Assembly: GCA_002633005.1 (NCBI GenBank)
Contig: NMRA01000283.1
Location: 124,001-188,000 of the forward strand
DNA from: Phoronis australis
Lineage: Eukaryota > Phoronida > Phoronidae
Reading direction: 5' to 3'
Length of the DNA stretch: 64,000 nucleotides
Part shown: piece after piece, positions 36,757-47,914 of the stretch
Layout of the letters: each line of letters begins with the position of its first letter
Numbering within the stretch: position 1 is the first letter of the stretch
Position numbers and translations under genes: made by a program
The notes under the pieces: generated by a model
Told to the model about the DNA's origin: nothing
Database searches by the model: none
The model's input: the letters and a program-made list of their open reading frames with translations, nothing else

Positions 36757-36917
36757 CTAGCGTGGTGGGAGAACATTGTCCCTAAATTCTCCAAGCACGT
36801 TTCCGGTCGGCCAGTATCTCGCTACGACGATCACGTGATTGAAGTCGGCACTTCTAAACAATGCTTTCGCTACTCCCATCTCCTTCGTTGAGCGCCAGAC
36901 CAACTGAGTGAAATGTC
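36757..36917 (-). CDS. CAP gene, exon 4 (terminal)
   Basis: Acceptor cacgcag; GHFTQLVW to NVLPPR, TAG at 36757-36759. Confidence 0.9.
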
Positions 36918-39089
36918 CTGCGTGGAAATGGTGTCTAACGTTAAGTAAACATGGAGTGAATATATAAGTTAGATTCAAAATGTAAAGAAGTTACCGTCAT
37001 TTCCTCTACAAAATTATAACACTGATTACGGTATCTGCCCTCTGGTACGCCGATCACAGGTCAAGCATTCGTTTGTACACAGTTACAGAAGAAAGACTGC
37101 TAAAAGTGCCTGCGAAAACTTTTAAACTGCGAGAACTAGTTAGTAAGTAGAATAAGACTCTAACCCCTGTTCTCATGGAATGCACAATAAAACCTCTTCG
37201 CTGATATGAATGTGCAAATATTAAGTTTAGTTCATAACATTTAACCATACGTAGCCTTCGTCATCGTTAACTTATTCCTTTTGCAGCAAATTCAATTTAC
37301 CTGTTCCGGGTTTAAAGTCAGGTTTCTTGAAATTGTAGTCCTTAATTTCTGAATACCACATGGCCGGCGGGTCTTTTGCTGAAAGACAAACAATGCTTTA
37401 AAGTAAACCACTGACGCACTGCTACGCAAGCTCATTCGACACAATATTTTGTGAATGTCTGTAAGACTTAGGGCTCAGTTCACAGTNAAACAATGCTTTC
37501 GCTACTCCCATCTCCTTCGTTGAGCGCCAGACCAACTGAGTGAAATGTCCTGCGTGGAAATGGTGTCTATCGTTCAGTAAACATGGAGTGAATATATATG
37601 TTAGATTCAAAATGTAAAGAAGTTACCGTCATTTCCTCTACAAAATTATAACACTGATTACGATATCTGCCCTCTGGTACGCCGATCAAGCATTCGTTTG
37701 TACACAGTTACAGAAGAAAGGAAATGTTAAGAGTGCCTGCGAAAACTTTTAAACTGCGAGAACTAGTTAGTAAGTAGAATAAGATTCTAACCCCTGTTCT
37801 CATGGAATAAATTAATCACAATAAAACCTCTTCGCTGATATGAATGTGCAAATATTAAGTTTAGTTCATAACATTTAACCATACGTAGCCTTCGTCATCG
37901 TTAACTTATTCCTTTTGCATCAAATTCAATTTACCTGTTCCGGGTTTAAAGTCAGGTTTCTTGAAATTGTAGTCCTTAATTTCTGAATACCACATGGCCG
38001 GCGGGTCTTTTGCTGAAAGACAAACAATGCCTTAAAGTAAACCACTGACGCACTGCTACGCAAGCTCATTCGACACAATATTTTGTGAATGTCTGTAAGA
38101 CGTAGGGCTCAGTTCACAGTTCGACTGGCTGATTTAGTCGAAATCACAAACTGGTTCATCGAGAACCCTTACTACCACTGTCTCGGAACACCTGCCAAAA
38201 TACTTACATGTACATGTGTATAAATATGCAGTAGCACATTCCATAGATTTTTTCGTGGATGAAGAAGCTCAGCAAAGCCATGGATTTTCATCTCGGGGTC
38301 AAGGAAAAAATTCCCGACCCCAAAATTTAACAAACCATGCGAATTTGGGATTTTTCTCCAGAAAGTTATAAATTCACGACTGTCCCAGTCCCACAGTGGA
38401 GGCATTATCTCAAACCGTCTTGACCTCTTAATTCCAGAAATTTAAGCTCAGATATGTTATATTTTTGAATTTCCCATTTTTCTGAAAGGTATCTTATTTG
38501 CGGCAAAAATTTCAAGAAGCTTCTTTCAATTGTGGCGGCATTTACACATCCGGGTAGACCAGGACATTTTTTGTGTTTAAAATAACTTTTAAGTCGTGGC
38601 AGTCTCTCCAAACTTAGCAGTGACGGATTTACGGGGGGACAAGGGGGATATGTCCCCCCTAAAATTCTCCAAGATTCCATTTGGCAGTAAGGGAGTGCGA
38701 ATGTCTGACGGGAAAGATCCTGGCTAGTAATCTGTCCTGGTCCCCTTAACTCAAAATCCTGGATCTAGCTCTGCTTCGTCTACATAATTGCCATCAAACC
38801 TGTCCTATACTACTTCGTAATTCTTGAGTGGAGTTACAGTGGTCCAAACTGTGGCTTTCGACCGATACCCTGTACGTTACCTTATTCATTTCACTGTACA
38901 ATGCAAAAACTTATGATTTCAATCACTTCGCGATATGACAGTTAAAAGCCTTATGCGAATGTGAGGAAGCGGACAGAACGAAATGCAGCTTTTAAGTCTA
39001 ATGTTCGAGACCTCTCCCCCAGTCCGATGGTTTTAATTTGGCGTGACTTCGTGGAGTTTTGAACATGTTGTTTGGGTATGTGTGTGTTA

Positions 39090-39132
<43 letters not shown>

Positions 39133-42100
39133 GTGCGTGTGTATGTATGTGTGTGTGTGTGTGTGTTTGTGTGGGTGTGAGCATATACATGTAAAATGAC
39201 ATTGAAGGCGACTAGTTAAGAGATGTACTTCGTAACAGTATAAAATGGCGTTCGAAGATGGCCATGTCGGTGCTAGTGTAATTGCGGGTGAAAGTGAAGG
39301 TCTCATTGTTGAAGACGGGGTTGAGGCTGATGATAAAGTTAATGGCGACAGTGGAGCTGATTGAATTAGGGTTGGTGCCGTGAAGGCAATTCCCTGGGAC
39401 CCATATAACAAAGATACTATTTGCCCAGGTGAACCTAGTTTTAACTCCACGTCAATAGATGTTGGTTGAGTATCATGAATTGTGTAATTACTGCATGGAA
39501 GATTTTGTCCACCTACATCTATTAACGTGTCCGCTTAGTAATTGAAAAGGGACAGGTTTGATTATCAACAGTTCGTACCTGGGCTACCAATACTATCTCG
39601 TATAGCGGTTCTTATCGTGTAACGTAAATGGGTTAATGACTTTTAAAAGATTTTTGTTGATAAAACATACATGAGACCCTCCTCAGAACCTAAATGGAAT
39701 ATGTGTTTAAGTGTGAAGAATGAGACTTTGAAGTGGAAAAAGAGATATTTGTAGCAGTAGGTTTTGCGTTCTCTGTATGATTAATTTTTTGTTTGTGGTT
39801 CACCGTTGGATCTTCTATTATGTTAAGTAATATACCTAAAGGTCTCACGTGGACATGTTTTTGCTTATAAATAAAAATGAGGCGGAACAGACTACCGCCC
39901 GTTAGCATGAATCATTATTCGTATTCTGATGCCCGTTGTGACGTCAATCAAATGCATTTTGGGCGTATCCACTGACATCAAAATCCGTCACTGAATTTAG
40001 GCTGAGTTGAATGAAGTTGGGGGCACCAACGCATTGGACAATAAATCTTGCTTAAATTAGTTAGCTTGTACCGAAACATTGAGATTTGTCACTGCCTTGG
40101 GTATAGTGAAATGGAAATGGGCATACCCAAACATACTAAGATGTCGGTGGTCTTGATTACATTGAAACGAAAATGAGAGTAATCTAAACATGCTAAGACA
40201 TGTCAATGGTTTAGGGTGCAGTGAAATGGAAAAAGGTGTAACCAAACATGCTAAGATATGCCAGTGGTCTTGGGTACAGTGAAATGGAAATGGATGTACC
40301 CAAACATATTAAGATGCCGGTTGTCTTGGGTACATTGAAACGGAAAAGGAGGTACCCAAACATGCTAAGATATGCCAGCGGACTTGGGTACAGTAGAATT
40401 GAAATGGGTCTGCCAAAAACATGCTAAGATATGTCGGTGGTCTTTGGTACATTGAAATGAAAATAAGTATACTTTATCCAAACTTGCTCAAGGGTTGGGT
40501 GTAATTGAATCAATTTGGGTATACCCAAATCCGTTGTCGATTGATCTAATGAATCCTTATGAGAGTGTGAAATCGAACTCACATTTTTTATTTAATTTTC
40601 ATTTTGTCATTTGTCATTTTGACAATAAAAGTTCACTCTAAATAATAACATGTTTACATATAAAAGTACATGTTTATTGCCAGGCAAAACATAACGTAAC
40701 CCCTCGGATGACTGTCGAGAGGCTACAACACTTCCCATACGTCTCTTTACTAATTTCATCTCCGTTTGTTTTAAATGGGCAATAGTCTAAATCCAGTCAA
40801 CGACTAAGAGGTGTTTTTCACATTGTCAAATACACACTGCAATTGCTCTCTTCGATCTGGAAGACGCATACAACAAAGTGGATACGGGTCTTCTTGCCAA
40901 CAAACTCAGACAAATGGAGGTGTCCGTTATGATGACCCGTTGGATTCTAGTCTTGCTGGATACCCTCGGATGTCAACTCAAATTCGGCAAGTGGAAGTCT
41001 AGCATCTTTGAAGCAATCTCAGGCCTCCCGCAAGGGTCCCCTCTCAGCTCAGTGCTCTTTAACGTCTACACGGCAGATCTCGTACAAGCAGCAGGTGTAG
41101 GTGGAGCTTCACCATACAGCTATGTTGATGACTTGATAGTCGTCAATGAGGCGAACACTCCAAGACATGTCGTGGAGGGCTTGCAATCAGCAAGTGATGT
41201 GGCCGATTGGAACGAAGACAACAAGATGTCCATCCAACCAGATAAAGGGAAATGGATGTTAGCCTCACGAGGTCATTTCAACCCAAACATGTTCATCCAC
41301 GGATATATGGGAGCCATGATAACTCAAGTCCCTGAAGTTACCTATCTAGGAATTAAGATGGATCGAAGAATGACGATGAACGCCCATGTGGAATTCCTAG
41401 CTGAGAAAGGTGCCAAGAGCCTGTCACTGTTGAGATATGCAGCAGCCCAGCAGATCCAACAAAAGAGCCTGGTGCAGCTCATGACTGCAACTGTCGGCGC
41501 AAGAACTGAGTATGGGCTCCATCTGTGCTTATGTGCCTCCCAACAGTCAATGACCAAACTACAGAGGATTCAAAACCAGGCCATGAGTATAGTAACCAGT
41601 GCAGCTAGACCCACTCCGATAGACAGTCTCCAATACTGGTTAGGTATCAATAGCATCCGTACTAAACAGAAGACACTAGCAGCCCAAGCATTTCTAAAGG
41701 CAGCTACAACCAATTCTCATCCTCTGTACCTGGACTTGAGAGAGCATAGTGATGAGCACACTGCACAGAGGCTGAAAACTGTTCAATCATGGGTTATCGG
41801 AGCTAGGGACCTTGTCGAAGAGGTATGTCCAGTGGAGAACATCAACAGCATAGAGTGGTCGAAAGCCACAAACTTTTCATCAACACCATGGAGATTGGAG
41901 GACGTCATTGGCGGGAAAGAGCTGACTGTATCAACCGAGCAACTGTATCGGAATGGCTTGAAAAACAATCTCCCACAATCATTGTTGCAACGGACGGCTC
42001 ACTAAGAGATGACATTACGGCTTGGGCAGCAGTTGCTTGGACTCACGAGGGTCAACGCCTCTTCGAATGGTCAACAGCACGGGTTGGAAAATCCTCGTCT

Positions 42101-45100
42101 TTTAGAGCTGAATGTGAATCATACGAAGACGCCCTAGTCTGGCTCTCACAGAACGCAACACCTGGACAAATCATTTCTACTTACAGACTCCCTTAGCCTC
42201 ATTAGCAGGCTAAAAGCTGGTCGTGTGAAAGATTCCTGGATCCCTCTGTTCAGCTCTATTAATGGTCGCTTCACCAGGACACTGTGGCATCTCATTCAAC
42301 GTCAAGGCGGATGAGCTTGCAGGCATCGCAGAACCGATTGCCAACCTGCTACTCACATCAGCAGATGTAATCTCCACAGTGCGTGAATCGCTTACAGATG
42401 CCGAGATTGTACAACAACAGGAGAGATGGGCAACAAAGCGCCTCTTAGAGCGAGGATGGCAATACGGAGATGCAGCAAAAACTCGTATCAGGGGAAAAGA
42501 TCGAACAGTGTGTAACCAGCACGAACTTGGTTGCATCTCCAAATTTACATTGCGTGCGATACTGGAAGGAGGAGGGCCAGAGACTATCCCGGTGTCTACC
42601 CTCTGACGTCACCACAGAAACAGAAACAGAAACAGAAACAAATACATTTGATGACTTCAATCGTCCAATGTTGCGCACAGTACTGCACTAGCTCTAGGTT
42701 GCCTCAGTATACACCGGTGACCTAAAGTCGTTAATATAAGCATAATAAGTGCCGATTGTCATACTACCCAATGTCCGTTAGCAACTGCTCATGTGATGTC
42801 ATGGACATATGTCAGCCTTCACAAATATACGTGTTTTGACAATCTTAATCCTTGTTTGTCTCCGTAAGCAGAGTTTTGAAACGGTCGCTGATATCGGCGG
42901 CCATTTTGAATGAGGCCCTAAAGTCGTGACCGTTTCGGTTAGACGGAAATACACGAAGTAAGACCTCACAAGTCAACTACAGTGCGTACAGTTACTCTAG
43001 ATGACATAAAAATGCATTGCATTGTTTATTAATTCAGTTTCAATTGAAATAAATTGTTATAAGTTTTGCACCCAACTTTGATGTGCACAGACGTTTTCAA
43101 TGAGGTTGTTCACGTAAAACGCTAAGAACCCAGCATCAATTATCGCTCTGTATTTTATTGTTTTGGCCTTACAAAACTTGATCAACCCTGGGACATTTTG
43201 ATACATTGTTCAAGCTACCCCTGGAGCGCGTGTTTGAGTAAATCTGAACGATAAATATTTTCGAAAATATATCCCAAAAATGCCCAAAAAGTGAATTAGT
43301 GAAATATGCTGTTTTTAAGATACATTTGAAAAAAGAAGCCACTCACTCACTGTTTGTTATCATATTGTGAATACGACCACGTCCGGGTATTCGTTTGACG
43401 TTCGTAAGCAGACGAACGCTGGAAACTTCAACGCCAGATGTCGCAGGACCGCGCAGAAGAGGAAATAAGATCGTTCACGACTTTAGGGCCTCTGACGGTA
43501 CTACGCAAAAAACAGGCTTGAAACATGGACGGTTTCCTTGATTTAGCGTCGTGGTTTTTCCCACAAAAATGATTCGATGACGTCGTACGTAATAACTACC
43601 TGAAGAATATTGTACCAAATGAGCGTGTTCCTTGTTAAGTGACACAATTCCTTAGTACACGTCTCTTTTCTCCTGGCGACTTCATTTACTTGATTAGTTT
43701 TTTAATACAACAAATGGCAATGCAATTTAAATTTGGTGATTACGATTTTGTCATTGGTTCATGAAGGTTTCTAATCTGGTTGCTGGTTCAAGCCATATAG
43801 ATATCATAAAGCCATTCATCTATGGTCCAAGCCTTCTCGACGATGAAATAAATCGGTTCCAGACTAGGTAGCGACTGTTGTGTAAAAGATAATGGGTAGT
43901 TCCGACATGCGCAGTTAGGAAACGCCTTCCATGATTGCCGTTGCGAAGTACCACAAGCAAAAAGGCAACGTCTCGCATCCTACAGCTTCCATTACCGCTC
44001 CAGTCTGGTGAACTTCGTGAAAACTAGGTCATTTCGTCAGTTTTTACCATAAGCTACGATCTGATTTGAATGCGTTTTCCAACATCGATTTGCCTCTCAT
44101 TTCTCTCAATTCCTGTAATTTTTGAGACAAATACTTATTCAATTGCTGCCAAATGATTCCAATAGCGCTGTTCACTGGTCATTTTCGTCTAACCTTTATG
44201 AGATTCGGAAATAGAAGTAGTTATACTGTAAACCGCCTCAAAGTTACATTGTGAGCAGTGGGCATGGCTATCCCAACCAGTGTTTATCAACAGTTCCGTA
44301 TCAAGGAACCATTGGCGCAAGACAATCATTAATCGGGCCGCTCGAAGTGTATTCCACGTGAATTGTCATCAGTGCAAGTTTCAAGGCAATAGATTATCGT
44401 AACAGTTTTAAAAAATAAAAGATAACGATTAATTGTATTCTACTTTTCAAAATCAGTACGTTGTAAGTGAAGTTTTGAGCAAAATTTGCTGCAAAAAAAT
44501 AAGTAGTAACCTGTTGCAACATTCTACGTGTGAGTTTATGACATTCAGCACAAAGAGTAAATTAAGAGTATAGTCTTGTCTGATCAATCAAAATAGAAAC
44601 CGTAGGTGCAGTGTTAGTTGCATTGCACTCTTGTGTTCGGCGATCAGATTTTTGAGATAACTACTTCGAAATAATTTTGACTGCATTTAGAATTTGTTAG
44701 TGTCCTCTGGTGGTCTTGTGTTAAGAGTCTTATTTTACATTTTCATAAGCCACGTTGCCATCTTGGTTCATAATTCCAAGTTTTGATGTTAATTCGCAAT
44801 TTGATAACGCTAAAGAAAAGAATATATACACTAAGGAACATTACGAAGGGGTGTACCTTTCTCTTTTTGCTTCTTTGTACACAGATCATTTACTCAGTCA
44901 TAGTCTTTCATTATTCAGGGGCATATTTCTCTAATCGTGAAGTCCACTAAATGCCTAAATAAGTGACAGGCACGCACTTTCCTTATTCCGTTTTTATACA
45001 TGTACATGTATATCGTTTAACTGAATTGCAACGATGCCCGAGTGCATGGTAAATCCTCACTTTCATTCAAACCTAATGTTTTTGGGACAAAGATGGCGCT

Positions 45101-46780
45101 TGCGTATTCCCACATCTGCCGTGATTGGATGGAGCTTGATTGAACATGTCGGAACTACCCATTAACGTTGCCTGTCACTCGGATACACATCATTTGTATG
45201 TTTTGTAAAAGCTATTTTAGAGTGAATGACACTTTGCATTCCCGTCAGCAATGATCGGTATGTGCACTTCATCACCTGTCATTGTCGGCTGCTCAGTGCT
45301 GGCTTTGAACGCTAAATTCTCCCCACAATTTTGTCCCCGGAAATCTCTGCTGTCGATTGTACTGTGCTCCATCGTCTTTCTCTTCGCCAGCACGTTGGCG
45401 AATTCTTGAGCCATGTGACACAACTCCTTATTCAGCTTCAAAGCTGGCGCCTGGTGCCGTGCTCGGTACTCGTTATGTGCTGCCAAACAATTTTGTTCAA
45501 AATCGGTGAACGCTCCCTGGAAAATTATGGAAATACAAGTACCAGAAGAGCTTGGTTTTAGTTAATAATTATAGACTGCTGCTAAGAACTACAATTGTAC
45601 CAGACGTGAAGTAATGGTCCGATTTCAATCTAACCGTAGATTAACTTGAAAGGGCATAAATTGATGCTTTGTCGATTTAATCTTCCATCTAGCCTTGGCG
45701 CAAGCTTTGTGCCGATGTGGGTAATAAACTGACCATATAAAATCTGACACAAATTTTGTGCTATTAAAAACTAAAATTTTCCTTGAGTAAACTAAACTAT
45801 TTACAGGTGTTGGGGAAAGTGTCGTTCTACCATTATTCTGCTTCTAAAGTTGTACATGTACGTCGGCTTTAGGCACCATGAAATAATGCGTCACCTATTG
45901 GACAGTTTCTTTTTTCGCCGATTCTTCAATCAACTGTTATTCTTTCACGAAGTTCCGTACCCGTCACAACAAATTATCAGAACTTGTTTCACTTCATGAT
46001 AAATTTTCAGTACTTTGATACCAAAAAAAAACGAATTTAAGAGGAAATTTTGCTGCTGTCAAGCTATCACCATCCCCCGATAGATGTCGCAAAACTTTAG
46101 AAAAACGCGCGTGCGCGTGTCACGAGCGTACTGTTTTCAAAACGACGACATAACTTTTCTTTGTCAGAAAAGACAGAGGATTACGCAAGAAAATGACTTT
46201 TATTAGATTGTTTTTCACTTAAATGGCTCCATATACGCCCCATTACAACACTGTTTTAGCTCTACAAGTTGATACAGGTTTCACTGCGAGGTGACGAGCA
46301 GAACTACCCTGGCTGTGTGCAATTTCGGGGTCTTTGGAAGATTAACACACAGTGGTACCTAGCTGTATTTCGACGACAGTCTTCATACAGCTAGCTGGCT
46401 GGCTATAATTATTTCATTCAGACCTGGTGTGACTTCATACTAATTGCGAAAACGTCAATAACTAACCGATACACCGGTCGTAGCACTACGTTCCAACACT
46501 TAATTACTCTTCAAAGGAACACTTTATCAAATTATGAGATTTTAGGGTTTTGAACGTCATTTTACATTAATTTAGACTGAAACTTGTCAACCGACAAAAA
46601 CATATCGACCGACAATTTCCTGTTGTTACTTTGGCCAAAAACAGGACGTTGATAGCAGCTGGTTTTGTGCTCGACTTGAGACAGATGGAGCATGTCGTCT
46701 TCTTTGAGGACAGCGGAAATAACGTTTACCTGAGAATTCGAAGAGTTTGTTGTTGAAGCACTGGGCGATGAACTGGTCAT
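36757..46780 (-). CDS. CAP-domain protein, GAPR-1/GLIPR2-like, four exons
   Basis: CAP (CRISP/antigen 5/PR-1) superfamily, most like Golgi-associated GAPR-1, a cytosolic-face membrane-binding protein. Exons in transcript order: 46730-46780, 45276-45516, 37301-37378, 36757-36917; introns GT-AG with matching phases 0, 1, 1; 176 residues (GAPR-1 has about 154). The CAP fold is visible: [11 protein letters not shown] (residues 28-38), MEHS with His68, CGENLAF with Glu83, [11 protein letters not shown] with Glu108 and [11 protein letters not shown] with His125, the complete CAP tetrad. The end reads [19 protein letters not shown], as in GAPR-1. No signal peptide. The Ser/Thr-rich first exon ([17 protein letters not shown]) is inferred and lacks the N-myristoylation glycine of mammalian GAPR-1. 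Intron 2 (about 7.9 kb) contains a LINE, a minisatellite and two TIR elements. Exon 3 and part of exon 4 recur at 37488-38012 because of an assembly duplication. Confidence 0.85.
36856..37486. repeat. Direct duplication around N gap at 37487, copy 1
   Basis: 631 bp matching 37488-38120 with a few substitutions and small indels, as between alleles. Confidence 0.9.
37301..37378 (-). CDS. CAP gene, exon 3
   Basis: 78 bp; acceptor ctttcag, donor gtaaat. Encodes [19 protein letters not shown]. Confidence 0.85.
37488..37549 (-). pseudogene. CAP exon 4, truncated second copy (assembly duplicate)
   Basis: Encodes GHFTQLVW to about VAKALF and is cut by the N at 37487. Confidence 0.7.
37935..38012 (-). 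CDS. CAP exon 3, second copy (assembly duplicate)
   Basis: Same coding as 37301-37378. Lies in the second copy of the duplication around the N at 37487; do not count as a separate exon. Confidence 0.7.
38618..38773 (+). mobile_element. TIR element with 5-bp TSD, copy 3 (156 bp)
   Basis: In intron 2 of the CAP gene. Starts CAGTGACGGATTTA, ends TCCTGGATCTAGCTCTG; flanks CTTAG / CTTCG (4 of 5 match). Core 'gattccatttggcagtaagg' shared with copies 1 and 2. Confidence 0.75.
39075..39176. repeat. (GT)n microsatellite
   Basis: About 100 bp of GT repeats with a few interruptions. Reverse-strand His-Thr ORFs come from it. Confidence 0.95.
39177..40069. other. CAP intron 2, nothing recognised
   Basis: No motif or repeat recognised. 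Confidence 0.4.
40070..40520. repeat. Minisatellite, about seven units of 57-60 bp
   Basis: Each unit carries 'acccaaacatgctaagat', a 'g.c.gtggtcttgggtaca' block and a 'gaaatggaaa' block. Units are diverged by substitutions and 1-3-bp indels. Confidence 0.9.
40803..42005 (+). pseudogene. LINE reverse transcriptase, 5'-truncated
   Basis: About 400 codons open in one frame. The catalytic Asp residues of motifs A and C are intact. The frame runs into a stop after a frameshift near the start of RNase H. Confidence 0.85.
41940..42606 (+). pseudogene. LINE RNase H, frameshifted
   Basis: Pieces in different frames: [20 protein letters not shown] (from about 41945), LTDSLSL (about 42180), then [20 protein letters not shown] (about 42280) and a long helical tail to TVCNQ. 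Confidence 0.8.
42614..42640 (+). repeat. (CAGAAA)n tail of the LINE
   Basis: Four tandem units at the retrotransposon 3' end. Confidence 0.8.
42912..43492. mobile_element. TIR element, about 581 bp
   Basis: gaggccctaaagtcgtga (42912-42929) and its perfect 18-bp reverse complement (43475-43492). No coding region inside. Target duplication not clear. Confidence 0.65.
43891..45163. mobile_element. TIR element, about 1.27 kb, TA target duplication
   Basis: Ends atgggtagttccgacatg and its exact reverse complement, each preceded or followed by TA. The interior has no transposase. It ends about 110 bp from CAP exon 2. TIR plus TA suggests a non-autonomous Tc1/mariner-type element. Confidence 0.65.
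45276..45516 (-). CDS. CAP gene, exon 2
   Basis: 241 bp; acceptor ttttccag, donor gtgatg. Carries HNEYR, MEHS and CGENL motifs. Confidence 0.85.
46730..46780 (-). CDS. CAP gene, exon 1 (inferred)
   Basis: ATG at 46778-46780, 17 codons, donor gtaaac, phase 0. Low-complexity Ser/Thr/Asn. Chosen because its donor phase fits exon 2 and no other upstream ATG exon was seen. Confidence 0.5.
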
Positions 46781-47249
46781 GTCTGTTTGTGATATTTACA
46801 CGATTTAAACCACGAGAGATTGAGATATAATATAGGATGATGTGTTTTCTCATGTGAAGCATGTCGCATTGCCTTGGCGATAATATCTCACAGCATTTCC
46901 CTGAACAACACAACGTGAAAACAGCACGTTCTTTGAACATTGCAAGAACGCCAGAACTGCACAGTGCTATTTCCCGCGGAGAGGTGACTGTGCAAGTCAA
47001 ATGTTAACATAGGTCGTAGACAACAGATTCGCGACTCCGACATATTCCAGAGGATGCACCACTCTCCTAAATTACCTTACTCAGCTTCCGGTGAAGTGTT
47101 TTGGGACAGGAAAGTCGTGCATCTATGTTACGGCCTCGCGAAACGAAACAAAATAAACACATCAACAAAAATACTGGAAATTTGTATTCAGTGGTCCTTG
47201 TTTTCATTACTTTTGTTTTTTTAAATCATGTTGCATATCAATAGTCGCC
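46781..47249. promoter_or_regulatory. Possible bidirectional promoter
   Basis: 469 bp separate the inferred CAP start codon (-) from the ATG of the candidate at 47250 (+). No TATA box was recognised in either direction. Depends on both start calls. Confidence 0.3.
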
Positions 47250-47847
47250 ATGAGTGTACCACGTATCCGTGCTCGTTCTTCTAAGAACGCGGGAACACCT
47301 GACGATGGCCGGAGAAGAGACCGACCGAAACGACGTGACAGTGTATATGGACTAGAGGTCGATGTAAATAGACCAAGAGATTTCAATAATAGTTGTTACG
47401 TACGTCTGCTTATAATTAAAAGCACAGTGTACATGTACTTAAGTGAGCAGTTCTTGTGGGACGTGTTAAGTGACTCTTAAAAGGGCCGTTGGTCGTTCTG
47501 TGCGTGTGCCTCTAAGGCATATAGTGAGAAATGGTCCTTAACATAAATCACATAGTATACCGTGCTCACTGAAGTGTTCGTCTAACAGGAATTTCCAGGA
47601 CAAAGATGACAACATTGATGACAATAGAAACACCTTACATATATGTAGGTGTTACCGTTCACGAAAGTTGTCTCGAACTCCGTCTCGTTCGGTTCTTGTG
47701 CCTGGATCCATGTGTAATCCTGAACCGTACGAAGAAACGGAGCCAAAAAAATTTCGATTCATCGCCTTCGTACGATTCTGTGTTGCTAAGACTTGGCTGA
47801 ATTTCTTCCCAACATTCGTGACGAAAACCTACTTGGCAACTGATTGA
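47250..47847 (+). CDS. Candidate two-exon gene, unidentified
   Basis: Exon 47250-47363 (MSVPRIRARSSKNAGTPD..., Arg/Lys/Asp-rich, donor gat|gtaaat) joins in phase 0 to 47599-47847 (acceptor atttccag). The second exon is open for 82 codons and reads DKDDNIDDNRNTLHICRC, then EPYEETEPKKFRFIAFVRFC and WLNFFPTFVTKTYLATD before TGA. The model has 120 residues. The product is not recognised; the basic N terminus followed by an amphipathic W/F-rich helix resembles N-terminal segments of some cyclic-nucleotide-binding-domain proteins, but this is weak. The real gene may continue past a donor in exon 2. It is divergent from the CAP gene. Confidence 0.35.
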
Positions 47848-47914
47848 ATTTTGCATATTAGACTCTCTTCATTTATTTCTATCCCAACCCTATTTCAAGA
47901 AAGAGGTGTACAGT

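Larger units (their letters stand above)
37488..38120. repeat. Direct duplication around N gap at 37487, copy 2
   Basis: Begins at the base after the single N. See 36856-37486. Confidence 0.9.
40803..42645 (+). mobile_element. 5'-truncated LINE with RT and RNase H (I-group type)
   Basis: Non-LTR retrotransposon on the strand opposite to the CAP gene that hosts it. It starts inside the RT at [12 protein letters not shown] (motif A). [16 protein letters not shown] (motif B), YVDDLIVV (motif C) and a long thumb/connection follow. The RNase H domain comes next: ATDGS (first Asp), ECESYEDAL (Glu), LLTDSLSLI (second Asp, shifted frame) and [15 protein letters not shown]. The 3' end is a CAGAAA-type tail (42614-42640). 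The endonuclease and RT fingers are missing, and at least three frame changes split the RNase H. RNase H in a non-LTR element points to the I group; the exact clade is not determined. Confidence 0.9.

Noticed and set aside
38951-39450. His/Thr-repeat ORFs on the minus strand
   Set aside because: Translation of the (GT)n microsatellite.
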